Source: Sphagnum compactum (lineage: Eukaryota > Bryophyta > Sphagnopsida > Sphagnales). From it: 64,000 bases of DNA. Position numbers and translations under genes: made by a program. The stretch covers positions 2,356,001 through 2,420,000 of the forward strand of contig OZ234504.1 in the NCBI GenBank assembly GCA_965153455.1, written 5' to 3'. Below the pieces are notes generated by a model. The model was not told the DNA's origin. It did no database searches and worked only from the letters and a program-made list of their open reading frames with translations. This document shows, piece after piece, positions 24,176 to 36,075 of this stretch; the stretch's first letter is position 1; each line of letters opens with the position of its first letter.

Positions 24176-24837
24176 CTATTCAACAAAGACACAATTAAAA
24201 AAAGATGGTTAGAACCATCCTAGGGGAGACAAAAAGGGGGAGGCCAAAGAAAGGCCAAAAAACACACAACCCGAAAAGAGGGAGAAAGCTAGTCTCTTTT
24301 GTGGTAGGAAGCTATCTCACTGACGGCCCTTTTAATGTCACTTGCACATAAATCATGACATGTAATAGTAGTGGGAGGTCAAGAATAAGCATCACTTGCC
24401 AATGCAATCTTCCTCTTTATAGCAGAGGCTAAAGCATGCTGGAAAGTAATATTAACATGTTGCCTAAAAAATTGAATGCAAAAAGACAAGGATAAATGAC
24501 CTCTCAATTGTCTATTGTCGAAAAGATGAGCACACTCCTTGACGAAATGATCCATATCATGCTCGGGTGCGTCATGCACCTCCATGGCCATTAGAATAAA
24601 AAAGTGCCGTTCCTAAAGCCCTCTATATTTGTAGATCTTAGCAATGGTGCTAAGTTTCACAATTGCACATGCTGATCGACTACTGACACTCAAAGCCACC
24701 ATCTTTTGCATTGGGTTAGTAACCACCACATCGGCAATGAAGACCTAGTCCTCTTGGGTCATGTAAAGATCGGTTCATAATGAAACTTTTGATGTAAGGG
24801 CATACCACCACACTCTCCATATAGTGTGCCCATTCTC

Positions 24838-27398
24838 TCAAACGAGGGCATACAGGACATCTCGGATGGCATCATGTGTGATTATCCATTGACCTCCAAA
24901 TGGGCAACAAACTAAATGTGTGCCAGATGCATCCAACCTGTATCCACATTCACACGTGAGAAGATTAAATGCCGAAGGCTGAATCAAACCAAGGTGAAAA
25001 TGCAACGCTGAGATGAAAATAAAATGTGCGATGCAAAACGAACGAATAAATGGCCTGGCAATCAACCATAGCCCTGCCCCCCTTACCCGAACAAGAACAA
25101 ATGCGAGCTCTGGATGTTGAAGAAATGGAGTCATCTTCCAAGATAAACCTGAGGGATGTGTCATGGGGGATGTCCATCAAAGAGGCTAATAGACCTGAGG
25201 CGCCAATAATAGCTAAACTTTCAAAAGAAAGGTGCATCTCCTTAACTACAAGAGGCAAGCCATCTCGCGCTGCATGAAGGCATGATTAAAGCAGGTGTGG
25301 GCCCCCCTCAACCTGAGAAACATACTCCTCCAAACAGGCCTATTGGAAATACGAAACTTAGAGCACAAATACAAAGCCACTAGAACCCAACTCCCTAGAA
25401 AAGCAGATGGGGCTCAATCCTCCATAGAAAGAAGGCTTATACTACCAAAAATATTAGTAGTTGAATTTGACGTTTCGCTAAGGGGCCCTGAAAAGACTCC
25501 CACAATCTTAAACCCATAATGTCTCCACATATCTACATAACTCTCTTGTCAAAACATGCCAAAAGAGACAGGAAGGAAGAAGAAGGTATTGTCCATGTGA
25601 GATAAGAAGGTTGAGGAGCTACGCATGAAGACAAAATGCCCAAATTAACCTGAGCATCTCCCAAGAGAAAAAGATCATTAATATGCGCCACATCCTGACA
25701 TAAAGCCTCATAAAAAAAATGTGTGGCAAAGTCTTGAGAACCCACTAGCACGCCCAAAATACGAAGGGCATTTGTGACCAAAGTGCAGCCAAGAGGAAAG
25801 ATCCTTAAAGGATTCCAAAACTTGCACTTTGACACCTTGACCTTAAGCCCAACTTGGGTTAATTGGGTTGAAAGGTGGTCAAAGGTGTACGAAAGCTCAT
25901 TCATAGGCACCATGATGTGGGTATCGTTCGTTAAGGATGGAAAGACACAATTGGGGTCCGCACAATGGTCTCTAGGAGAGTTCAATAATGGGTTAAAGCA
26001 AATAAAAGACCTCCTAGGGGGTCACCCTACCTTGTGCCTGAAGATGATTCAATAATGGTGACCCCCTCCACATGCCACCCATGCTAGTAGTAAGAAAAAT
26101 AATGTGCACCATGAAACAACTTGGTAAGGGGACAATGTTCGCCAAAGGCCCCCTAACGTCACACAACTCTTTAAAAATAATAGTTCAAAAAACGTTATTA
26201 AAAGCGTTATCAATGTTAACTTACATCACAACTCTATCACGGTGCAGGTCGAAGAAGGTTCGAATGCTAAAAGGAATGGCCTCACTACCTCTAAGGGTTA
26301 ATACTCCAAACTGATAAGGGGATAGGTGTTCCTGAAACGACCCCCAAAGCTATAGGACAATGGAACAATTAATAAGTCAAAGAAGCACTTCGTCTACAGT
26401 AGTAGGACAAAGACCACTAGTGGCCTTTGCCCTTGCTAGCAATTTGCTAGCCCCTAACACTAAGACCACTGACCTAAAGATATTGCCACAAGCAACAATA
26501 GCAACAACCTAAAGTAATTATGAAAACCCTGAGGATGGGTCCTCTGGTATGAGGCATCTTGAGAGATGTTCATATACCATCCCATATAACCCACCTAAAG
26601 ACAAACAAAGAGCAGTGGCTAAAGCTTGGGCAAATAGAATCCTATTCAAGACAAAAATGTGCTCAGGCTGATAGTAAAAAACAAGAGGAGGGATAAGGTT
26701 TAAAGGACGGGGGTGCAGCTGGTGTAGGGTAGCACCAATGTCATTCGAAAGAATAACTGGAGTCATGGGTTGGAGAACTTTGGCTGCACGACTGTAGTCA
26801 CCAACTTTCCCTAAAGTTAAACATTAGCAAAAAAGAGTGGTCGAAGAGTTTTCTCATGAGTGGTGAAAACAGGGCACACAAGAGGCACGTGAAGACTTTT
26901 TTTAAAGAGAAGACCAATCACCTGCCATAAACCTTATGAAGTGAGCAAAAACCTTTCATTGACTTGAATGACCTCCTTGAATATAGCGCAAACACTAATG
27001 AGGCAATAAGAGGAAGAAGGAACCATGTTAATATGTCCATCGAGTCTCAAGTAATTCGATCAAGGGATAAATGAAAAGCTTGCCTGCCCTCATCTTGGAT
27101 GGCTTGAGGGTTCCTACGGAACAAACGAAGGCATGTGAAACGAAACTCAAACAACCCCATAATGGAACTAGATTGAGCCCAAAGCCAACCCCAAGAAGTA
27201 AGAGGAATAGAACCAAGGAAAATCACTGGACAAGAAGACACTTGCAAAAAAAAAAACGGCCTCACCAACTTGGGAAATGAAGCTGGCAAGAGGATGGGCA
27301 CTCTTGACATGCTTTGAGAGGCCGCCTAAAGTGTAAAGTTCAGAACAATGAGGACAAAGGGTATCTCGCACTGATGGGGGACGCAAAGAAGGAGCCAT
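24838..27398 (-). pseudogene. Decayed non-LTR retrotransposon polyprotein with N-terminal C2H2 finger and reverse transcriptase
   Basis: Read from 27398 downward. An N-terminal C2H2 finger, CPHC then 12 residues then HVKSAH, is followed by FRFTCLRLFRRNPQAIQDEG near 27100. The block ALATALCLSLGGLYGMVYEHL (26520-26700) is typical of non-LTR reverse transcriptases. A palm motif A remnant, VNIDNAFNNV, lies near 26210. The catalytic ADD motif is present as FPSLTNDTHI in 25533-25985, with the first catalytic residue pair altered. The C-terminal cysteine/histidine motif CECGYRLDASGTHLVCC is followed by GGQWIITHDAIRDVLYAL (24838-24960). Many stops and frameshifts separate these pieces, so it cannot make protein. 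It belongs to a different type from the LINE at 33.4 kb. It lies between two blocks of the left arm of the inverted duplication and probably inserted there. Confidence 0.75.
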
Positions 27399-27839
27399 AA
27401 AACAAAAAAATAATAAATAATAAAAAAATGCCCAAAACCTTTAATAAGCAAAAATTCAAGCAACACCACCCCAAAAAAAAAACACGCCCAAAACCCCTAA
27501 GAACTCAAGCAACACCCCAAAATGTTTTTAAATAAATAAATTTTAAAGAAAAACCACACCAAAAACCCCTAATAAGCAAAAACTCGAGCAGCAACCCCCC
27601 ACCAAAAATCTTTTCTGACGTGTCCTGCCCATTATACAAGGCCATTCCATGACATTAAGGTCTGTGGTGACAAATTCAATGATATAAAAAAAGGTCATAT
27701 TCAACACACATTTTTGGCCACTATTATGAATATAAATTGATCACCACTGCCACATTATGTCACATAATGTGGTTAAGAAAATGACATAATCTGCCATCCG
27801 AGACCTTAATGTTTAACATTACCTTACACTAAGGCCCAC

Positions 27840-28200
27840 TTTAGATAAGGGTCCAGGGTCCAAATTTGTAGGAACCAATTTGGAGTCATTTGAAGCAAAT
27901 TGAATCCTTGAGTTGGACTGTGCCTTGGACTGTACCTTGCATGTTGTTTCTTCAAATCATGAACTCTCTTTTTTAGCTCTTTTTTTGTGGATCAAACCAA
28001 TTTGATTTTCCCTCCAAAACAGTGGCATGTAGATTTTAACCTCAATTTGCCACTTTTTTGTCTTGGAACGTCATCTAAAGGCCATGGATCTGACTTACTG
28101 CTCTCATCCAATAGGAATGATCTATTTCATTGGACCTTAGACCACTGTAGCAAAAAGAGAGGGATGTGCAATTATCCACAATAGCTCATTGCTCTATAGA
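27840..28200 (+). repeat. Dispersed repeat block C, copy 1
   Basis: Landmarks are GGGTCCAAATTTG/GGTCCAA, TTGAATCCTT, AGAGCT-type words, GTGGCATGTAGATT, CCTCAATTTGCCACTTTTT, CATCTAAAGGCCATGGATC and CATCCAATAGGAATGATCTA followed by TTTCATTGGACCTT. The reverse complement of 48885-49150 matches it closely, and 50385-50600 matches it less well in the same orientation. Confidence 0.75.
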
Positions 28201-28924
28201 TCCTAAATTGGTCATGGTCAGGTGAAAGAAAAAGAGAACCAGGTGTATGAAACACAATTGACAGAATATAGAGGTTCCACTATTAGAAAATAAATTCTAT
28301 CAACCTCCAGTCTACAATGATTGACCAGAACAACACAATTTTTATCTGATCTGGTGGATCAGATCTCTCGGTTTATCACTCTTTAGGCTATCACAGTCTT
28401 CCTCTAGTATCAAGTATCCCATCGATTCTTGCAACAGACTCTTATTGATCCTAGGGTCTAAACCCAAGCAAGCTAACAAAGAATTTGTTGGACATTTGTA
28501 GCTCTCACTCCCCAAATTTCTTGTGCATTGCTCAACTCATATCCCGAGAGTTCGCAACCAACTAGGTCTCTCAACTTCCCAAGATTTTCACTTTACATCA
28601 CCCAATGTATCCATTAACCCACAATCTTGATGCTTTTTATAGACCAACCATTGCATTCCCTATGGTCTGTCGTCACCTCCACGAAACTCACAATTCATGT
28701 TGTTATGCTACATAGTTCTGATTATAGACTCCAGTGCACAAAGAAGAAGTACTAAAGTCGTATAACTGACAGAATCAATGTAAACACTTTCAGACTGCCT
28801 AACACAATGAATATTCACATCTGACTATTTAGGCCCACAACTTTTACAGAAAAGCTCGATACTTAGCTTCAGAAATGTGTCTCGTTTTATATCTTCCACC
28901 ACGCTCCACTTCATTGATTTCACC

Positions 28925-30180
28925 AACAACATATATAGAGTTCCCACTTGAAAGGAAAGGGCCCTTTTTCTACCAACAATTTCTCTGCTGCATGTTGTGG
29001 TTGCTTTTATTTCAACTGCATAATTTTTAATTTGTTTTTCACATTCCCCATCTAGAGAACTGCAAACATTTTTGTGTCTTTTATATAGGAACTCAAGAGT
29101 AAATCGTATATCTCAATCGGTTGTCACTGTGCACTAGTTGGAAACTTCAATTAGCCAGTGTTCAGGAGTGAGCTCAATAAAGTTGATGCTAGAGAAACCA
29201 GCAGCTGTGATGAGTGTCTTCCATTGTTGTTCTGTTCTTTCCATGCCACTCTCAAATTGGGTCAACATCATCATGTCCATCATTTGAGCCAAGTGCACTT
29301 TTGGTTAAGTCATTATCTTTTTGTTGGAATCACTCATCAGACTTTTCCATAGCTGATCAGCAATAGAAATCATGTTTCTTGTAGCCGGAAACCGGTTAGA
29401 CTTTAGTGAACACTAGGGTTTGATTGTTAATCTATTGAGTGAATTTACCTTGATGAAGATGGCATCACCACCACTTGGTATGCTTTCGAACATGTTTCCA
29501 CCCACATGCTCAACTCCCGATCATCAACACCACAAAAGCCCCTCATGTCCTCTTGGCAGCCTTTTTCTTTTGGTTGGCTATGTGTAGCCAAAAGCTATAT
29601 TATAACTTAAATGTGCTAAATCTTCTTGTGGATCACCGCGGCGTTAGCTACATCGCAAAATTGACCGAAGAAAAACACTGCCTAGCAGTTAAAAACTGCC
29701 TCGAGCAGTAAGAACGATGTAGGGTTTACGGTTTAGGGTTTAAAGGGGGGGGGGGGGGGTGTATATAGTACATGCCAGGGATGTTGAGAGCATCAGCAAC
29801 AACGTGAGGTTGATCGAAGTTGATGCCATGCATTTGGGATAAGAGGAAACCAAAACCCCCAGAGCTTTGCCCACACCGCCACCCACATCCACAAGTGTCT
29901 CGATGTGTTTGAACCCTTCGTATTTGTGCGAACCACATGATATCATAGCCACAGAAGCAGCAGCCATTGCCGCATTTACAGTCCGATTGAACTCCGGATT
30001 GTCCCTCGAATACTCCCCAACATTCTACAAAACAATTAGCAAGGTTCAACATCACATTAAATGCAGATCACATGATCATGATGCTAGCTAGAAGCTGCAG
30101 CGGTGGAGATGATCAAGTGGCTGCAGTACTGCTGGAGATGAACATGCTAGTGGCTGCAGTACTGGTGGATTTGATCATGA
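28925..30180 (-). pseudogene. Broken inverted copy of the O-methyltransferase gene (exons 2-4, truncated)
   Basis: Read on the minus strand, this is a partial copy of the intact gene at 45686-47915, retaining intron 1 sequence (to about 30180), exon 2 (30024-29776), exon 3 (29516-29449), the 3' part of exon 4 (about 29290-29134) and about 200 bases of 3' UTR. Lesions seen: exon 1 is absent. In exon 2 the W of NVWEYSR is G, there is a 3-base insertion, and a 1-base deletion after VLVSSYPK shifts the frame past the SAM-binding LVDVGGGVGKALG. The exon 2 donor GT is GC. The exon 3 acceptor AG is GG. A deletion of about 300 bases removes the intron 3 end and the catalytic HNWGDDD segment of exon 4. 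Exonic identity is still high, by eye well above 90%, so the copy is fairly young. It cannot encode an active enzyme, but if transcribed it would be antisense-compatible with the intact gene. Confidence 0.85.
29744..29759 (+). repeat. G-run in the intron of the O-methyltransferase pseudogene
   Basis: About 15 consecutive G; the intact gene has a shorter C-run (about 10) at the matching place, near 47017-47025. This marks the same intron position in both copies. Confidence 0.8.
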
Positions 30181-30189
30181 TCTTTTGGA

Positions 30190-31060
30190 ATTTTAAAGAC
30201 CAAGAAAAATAGGGGGAAAACAAATATATATATTTAGGACACATAAGAAAAGACAAAAATTTGTTCTAGCATTAAGTAAAACAGAAAAATTTGAAAAAAT
30301 CGGGAAAAAAACCCAGAAAGACCTTCTTATTCTTAAAGAAATAGTAAAAAGGAAAACAAAGCAATAAAAAGGAAACAACAACTAGAATTTTTCTTGTTGA
30401 ATTTTTTTAACAACGAAAAGAAATTCTTCAAGAAAAAATTAGAAAAAAAAGAAAGCAAACTTCTTTTGGGATTTGAAAAATAGAAAAAACTAGAAAAACT
30501 TTTTTTATTTCTTTTTTCTTTTTCTCTTGTTTCACAAACCAACACAAAACCAAAAAAAAAAGGAAATGAACAAAGGCATACCTAGTAGGATGTGCATAAC
30601 TAAATGCCAGTGCAACAAGCAATGATAATAGGTGCAATTATGTGCTGAAAAAGGAGGAGAATGCTTGAAAAAACAAAAGGAACATAAGAGAATGAAATGA
30701 AGAAGTTGTTGCAACAATAAAAAAGAAGAGAAAAAAAATGAAGAAAGAAAAATTAAAAATAGCAAAAGAAATGATAAAAAAATGGTCAAGAAGAAGAATC
30801 TATAACAACAACAAAAGAAAAGAAAATAATAATAATCATAGCAGTATAGGAGGGAAATTTGTTGAAAAAGAAACTACAACAACAGCAATGAAAAAGAAGA
30901 AGATGATGGTGCAAGAGAAGAAGAACAAAGAAAAAACAAAGGAAGAGGAAAAGAAGAATGAAAAGGAGAGAAAAGAATGAGGGAAATTTGTTTGAAATCT
31001 AAGGGAAGCATGAGCCCATGAAAAAATGAAAATAAAAATCACCTCAACGTTTGGTTTGGT
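30190..31060. other. A-rich low-complexity DNA
   Basis: Purine-rich, dominated by AAGAAGAAAA/AAAAAG words. The frames on both strands here (K/E-rich or F/S/L-rich) are compositional artefacts. Confidence 0.6.
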
Positions 31061-31889
31061 TTAGGTTAAATGATTTGGGTTCATCCCACAACGCCCAAAA
31101 CAGCCTCATCAACAACTGGTGCATTGGCGGGTGTTGGGTCAGAGCAACCACCCAGCAGCCGGGGATTTGTCACAAGGAAAAATCCTTCCTTATTTGAAAT
31201 CATCTTGGAATAGCACTCCCAGTTCAACGGGGGCAAGTACTTCATAAACACTGGCAGACAATTCGCATCAGTGCTATTATGAAACTGGATATTGTTCTCC
31301 TGTGGGAACGGCTGGTCCTCTTTCCTTTGGAGCATGTTTAGGCTGCATAATTCTCTGGACTTCTTCACAAATAAGCGGACGTCCAAACCAGCGACGTGTA
31401 CACTTACTCATCAACTGCGAAACTCTTACTTATCTCTCACTTCTCACTTCTCATTAATTTCTCAAAATTAATAGAGTTATGAGTAAAAGTCATGGCCCTG
31501 TTGGGCCTGAGTTGCAGCCCTCATTTGATGCATTCATCCCCTCCTGGCTGTTGTCTGCAAAGTCATGAAATTTGATTAAACAAGGGTATGTATGAAATAC
31601 TGAAACTCAGGATTAAATGCACCAGGCTCCAGAACATTTATAGCTACAAGTAGTACACAGCAGCACCAGTGATTTGGAGAAAGCGTTCAGGAAAAGAAAG
31701 GACAGGCCAAACTCAATTTGGTGCTAAACGGAGTTTCATGCCACCCCTTGAAGCCCTGGTGCGCGTTTTTTTTTTCCTGTTTTTTGAAATCTCATCCCCT
31801 ATGTGACCAAACAGGGGGTTCCGGTGCCGTCTTTTCCTGACTTTGCGAATTACTTTAATGTTGATGGTTGTTTTGCTGGGGTGTTTTGC

Positions 31890-32105
31890 CAAGTTCACAT
31901 TATGTTCATCCTAAGTTCACTTTATTGCCATTTTGCTATTTGACGAGTTTATAGTTTGTCAAGTCTATTTTGCCAAATGGTCAAGTCGACACTCACATTC
32001 ACTTTTTTGCCATTATTTTGCTATTTGACTATATTACCAAGTTGATGATACAGTTTGTCCGGTCTGCTTTGCCAAATGATTAAAGTCTACACTACTTAGG
32101 CCAGG
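31890..32105 (+). repeat. Short tandem units, copy 1 (also at 40400-40640)
   Basis: Two to three units of TTCACTTT-TTGCCATTTTGCTATTTGAC, then GTTTGTC-AGTCTGCTTTGCCAAATG, then TTAAGTCTACACTAC. The same units recur at 40400-40640, again about 100-280 bases before a Helitron-like terminus, so the two loci share more than the terminus itself. Confidence 0.6.
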
Positions 32106-32201
32106 GTGAAATCACACCCACATTGGTAATCAATTATCACAATGATGAAGATGACGAATAAAGAATGTCTTGAGTCCCCTCCCACTTTTTTTAAGTAGGG
32201 A

Positions 32202-32235
32202 CTAGTTTGAACCCCGTGCCTAATGCACAGGTGTG
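32202..32235 (-). repeat. Helitron-like 3' terminus 1
   Basis: Read on the minus strand: a hairpin CCTGTGC-ATTAG-GCACGGGG, ten bases later the end CTAG, then a T in the flank. A stem-loop about 10 bases before a CTRR end inserted next to T is the known 3' signature of Helitron rolling-circle transposons. No Rep/helicase gene is present, so any element would be non-autonomous. Its 5' end was not located. Confidence 0.5.
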
Positions 32236-32259
32236 TTATTTCAACAATGTTTGGTTCAT

Positions 32260-33050
32260 GTTTTAGTTTTTTTTTTAAAACTTTATCTTTTTTTTAATGT
32301 GTTTTCTGTTTTAATTATTATTTTTCATAATAAAAATAAAGTGTTTCTTTTTCACTTTTGTATTTTTGTTTATTTGGATGCAAGTTTGACGTTTGGAGAA
32401 AGAAGACATACCTCCTTTTTTTTCAAGTAGGGTTTTTCTTCATTATTATAACTTTTTTTTTTTTAAAAATTCTACTCTTTATTTGGTTTCTTCTTTTTTG
32501 TAATTTTTTTCTTTTAAAATGATTTTACTGTATTTCCCTTTCCTTGTTTCATTTGTTTCCATTCCTTTTTTATAATTTTTGTGTTTTTACTTTTTTTGTT
32601 TATGTTTGTTTCATGTTTTAATTTTTTCTATTCTTATTTTGTCTATCTTCATTTTTTTTTCTTATTTTTATGTGTTTATTTATTTATTTATTTAGTTTCT
32701 ATTTCTTTTCCAAAAAAATTCTAGTTTTTCTAATATGTTTTATAATAAAAATAATTTAAAAAACTTTTTTATTTTTGTTTGATTAGATGCAGGTTTGAAG
32801 TTTGGAAAAAGAAGACAAACCTTTTTTTTTTTTAATTATGGGTTTTTTTCTCTTTCTTTTGCTCTTTGTTTTGTTTCTTATTTTTTGTCATCTATTTGTT
32901 AAATTTTTTAAGAGATTATTTTACAGTATTTCCCTTTTTTGTTTCATGTTTAAATGTTTACAAAAAGTTTCTAATTGTTAAAAGTGTTTTTCTGTTTTTA
33001 TTTTTTTCTAGTTTTTTCCTTTTTAAAAAATTATATTTGTTCTATTTGGA
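32260..33050 (+). repeat. T-rich segment with an internal tandem duplication of about 400 bases
   Basis: GATGCAAGTTTGACGTTTGGAGAAAGAAGACA at about 32380 recurs as a near match at about 32787, and TTACTGTATTTCCCTTT recurs as TTACAGTATTTCCCTTT, giving a period near 400. There is no coding potential; the frames are F/L-rich artefacts. Confidence 0.6.
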
Positions 33051-33113
33051 TGGATGACGGGACGGATTCAAGGGAAGCTTCATTTCTCATCTTGACGTCC
33101 TTTACTATATGTA
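33048..33113 (+). repeat. Dispersed repeat with GGGAAGCTTCAT core, copy 1
   Basis: GGATGACGGGACGGATTCAAGGGAAGCTTCAT, then ACGTCCTTTACTATATGTAA-type sequence. A shorter copy lies at 38318-38365 (CCGTCCGGCTTCAAGGGAAGCTTCATT, CCTTTACTATACGTAA) and a reverse-complement copy at about 63862-63925. The copy here ends exactly where a Helitron-like terminus begins. Confidence 0.65.
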
Positions 33114-33114
33114 A

Positions 33115-33145
33115 CTAGGTTGAGCCCCGTGCATAATGCATAGGT
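33115..33145 (-). repeat. Helitron-like 3' terminus 2
   Basis: Minus strand: hairpin CCTATGC-ATTAT-GCACGGGG, then ten bases ending CTAG, followed by T. The region behind it (33115-33420) resembles 40920-41215 (ATTTGGCTATCGAA / ATATGGCTACGAAC, GTATAGAATCTGGCTATTTTTATATAAGAAA / GTATAAAATTCTGGCTACTTTCATATACAAGAAA), so termini 2 and 3 belong to one family. Confidence 0.5.
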
Positions 33146-33454
33146 GTGTGTATTTGATGGTACATATTACAAAATGATGCTCAATGATATTCGTCTCGCA
33201 GTTACTTTGTTTATTTTAAATAAAAATCTAGTAAGATAATTTAGTCAAATTTGGCTATCGAAGAAAAATGAAAAGGAAAAAAATTCAAATATCCTATTGT
33301 GTAATACCTACTTGAACCATGTATAGTATAGAATCTGGCTATTTTTATATAAGAAATTGAATATTTTTTTCCAATTTTTGGTGATTAAAAAAATAAGAAT
33401 GAACTTTGTAGTGACTTAAAAAATTCGAACTGAGGTGTCTGCTTTGTTCTTCAG

Positions 33455-36075
33455 ACAACAGGTGTTATCAGGCCAAATCAAACTGGCTTCGTAAAGGGCA
33501 GGAGTATTCTCGACAATGTCTTCATAGCCAAGGACTCCCTAGACTAGGCCGTGGAGAGCGACCAAAGGCTGGTCCTCCTGTTGTTGGATTTTGAAAAAAA
33601 ATTCGATAGGATAGAGTGGAACTTGTTCACAGCCCTGTCCAAGCTCGGCTTCAACAGCACCTGGGTGCGATGGGTCCACACCCTGTACCTTCATGCCACC
33701 TCCGCGATCAGTATCAACGGAGAGGCGGGGCCAGTATTCCAGCTAGCCCGATCTGTCCGCCAGGGGTGCCCCTTGGCGCCTTATCTTTTCATCTTAACAA
33801 CTGACGTCCTGGGGCACATGCTAGAAGACCCCAGGTACGATGTAGAAGGATTGAACCTGCCTAGAGGGGGCAGACTCAGGGACCAGACCTTCGCCGATGA
33901 TACAGCCCTATATCTCAAGGGTGACCAGGCTAACCTGGACAGGGCCCAGGGAGTTCTGGAAATGTTTTGTATAGCATCCGGCGCCAAGGTAAACTCGAAC
34001 AAATCCGCTGCCATCTGGGCGAGCAACAGAGAACGCACCTGGACTTGGGGTCAGGAGGTCGGCCTCAAGTGGATTCCCGAGGGCGAGGGCGTCAGATACC
34101 TAGGGGTCCAGATTGGCTTTCGCCTCCCAACAGAGGCAAATTTTGATAAAATGATGACGGCGTTGAAAGGGAAATTGATCAATTGGAGCCACAGTAACCT
34201 TTCACTCGCGGGAAGGATACTTGTAACCAACCAAGTTCTTCAGGCATCAATGTGGTACCTGGCCGCGTCTCGGAACCCAAATCCCAGGATGTGCAGCCAG
34301 GTACGTGGGGTGGTAAGGAACTTTATTTGGGGGGGCAAAGTTGCGCCTTCCCGGGCTAAGGTGAAATGGGACACCCTCACCTTACCCATCGCCAAAGGGG
34401 GGCTGGGCATAATCGACCCCAAAACCCAGTCGGAAGCGCTCCTCGCGAAGCTGCTGGTGTGGGGCCTAGCCCCAGGCGGGGAACCTTGGAAAGAGCTGAT
34501 CAGACATCACGTTGATCAGACCAAGCTCCCAGTCCATGGCAAAGGACCCGACACTCCAGATATAAACTAGATCTTCGCCGCACCCAAGCTCAAGAGGACA
34601 CCCTGTTCCATGTGGAAGAGCATCCTTGGGGCATGGATCAATGTGCGACCAGGTCTGACCAAGGAAGACCCGGCAAATAGGGTGGAACTGCTCAGGCAGC
34701 CTCTCTTCGGGAACCCATCCCTCACCAATTCAAGAGGTCTCCCTCTCGGAGTGAACGGCCAGAGCGAGGGTTGCACTTTCGCACGCACCAGAATCAGAGA
34801 CCTCTGGAACCGGGAGGCGCAAGAATGGAAGAGCCTATCTGACTTGGGAATGCATTTTCATGCTTCCAACAGAGCCTCCAAAGACATTATTTTAGAGAAC
34901 ATTCCCAGGCGACCCAACTCCTTCAGTTCCTGGGCTCAACCAGGTGACTAGGTCAGCAACTCAGCCCTTCGATCGGGCGAGCTGCTGGAATGGGTCTACT
35001 ACGTTATGGACTCCCTTCCCGATAAGGTCCTGGCGCTGGAATTCAGGAGAACTTTTGCCAGCGGCCAGCTTCGGGTCACGAGCTACCAAATCCATTCCCT
35101 CCTCCACCACAACCTCTCCTTGGTTAGAGTTCTCTCGCAAGAAAGGCATGTTGCCTCTCTCAAAGTTGCCAAAGACCTTCCCTCTGTCAACCAAAAGAAC
35201 ACAACATTCTGGATCTTTGAATCAGGCTTTATCGAGAACCTCCACTGGGATCTAGGGGAATGGCACTGGAAAGAAATATACCCGTTCGGCGACGCGCCCT
35301 TCTTTGGCTACACTACCAAAAGGGGCTACAGAAACGCCAAGGGGCTCTCTCACTCACCTGGAATCATCAAGTTCATCAACGGCCTCGATCTCAAGAACTC
35401 CACGACCTCTCAGGTGGTCACCAGGATCTAGCACAACGCCCGTCCTAGGAAGGTTGGCACCCTAATCTGGCTAACCCTCAACCAGGGTCTTCCGACTGGG
35501 ACCTGGCTGCAGGTGATGGGAATCCCTCCCACTTGCAACACATGCGACACCGGGACCCTTGAGTCCCCCCAACATTGCCTCCTGGACTGCCTTCCCGCGC
35601 ACGCTTGGGTGGCTTTCAGGAGAGTCTGGGAGGAATGGAAGGCTTTCGAGGACATCAGCATCAACTGGCCATTCGTCTTACTCGGAGAGGCCTCCATCGA
35701 ACGCGAAGACGACCCTCCCGGCCTCCACGCTTACCACACCAGCGGTTTCACCTACCTCAGGGAGCCTCTCGACATCCTCCACACCTTCATTCTTTACTAC
35801 CTCTGGTCCGAGAGGTGCCGCAAGCACTTTGACGACTGCTACTCCCTCAACAAAGTTCTTCAACAGGCCTGGGTGGCCACTGTCGAAGTCGGCATGGCCA
35901 CCTGGAAGGCCATTAGAGCCCCCAGGCCCAACAAAGACCTAGAAATTCAAGATAGAATTGAGCTTGCCTTTAGGAATGAATGGTTGCATTTGAATATCTT
36001 CGGGAGTGACAACGCCACCATTTGGTGGCGTTTCCTCCCGCCTCTGTACTTCTCTCTTTCAGATAATGATTGAAG
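33455..36075 (+). mobile_element. 5'-truncated LINE (non-LTR retrotransposon), reverse transcriptase to 3' end, with four stops
   Basis: One reading frame runs through the whole segment and carries the C-terminal two-thirds of an L1-type ORF2. It starts inside the reverse transcriptase at VIRPNQTGFVKGRSILDN. The first catalytic aspartate is in DFEKKFDRIEW (about 33587), followed by SVRQGCPLAPYLF (about 33750), then the catalytic FADDTAL (33890-33910). Near the C-terminus is a zf-RVT-type stretch (TWLQVMGIPPTCNTC, SPQHCLLDC; 35500-35590), and the frame ends at 36073. Four in-frame TAG codons (33545, 34568, 34949, 35429) and the missing endonuclease and ORF1 make it inactive, but there is no frameshift over 2.6 kb. 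It is far more GC-rich than its surroundings. Truncation at the 5' end is usual for LINE insertions. No clear poly-A tail or target duplication was found. Confidence 0.88.

Noticed and set aside
30428-30980. K/E-rich (+) and F/S/L-rich (-) frames
   Set aside because: Pure effect of A-rich sequence on both strands.
31081-31386. 101-codon minus-strand frame (LCSLNMLQRKEDQPF)
   Set aside because: Composition is protein-like and it could be a lost exon, but I recognise no family, see no partner exons, and cannot support it.
35559-35942. Pro/Ser-rich frames inside the LINE in other frames
   Set aside because: Shadows of the LINE reading frame, which carries all recognisable motifs.
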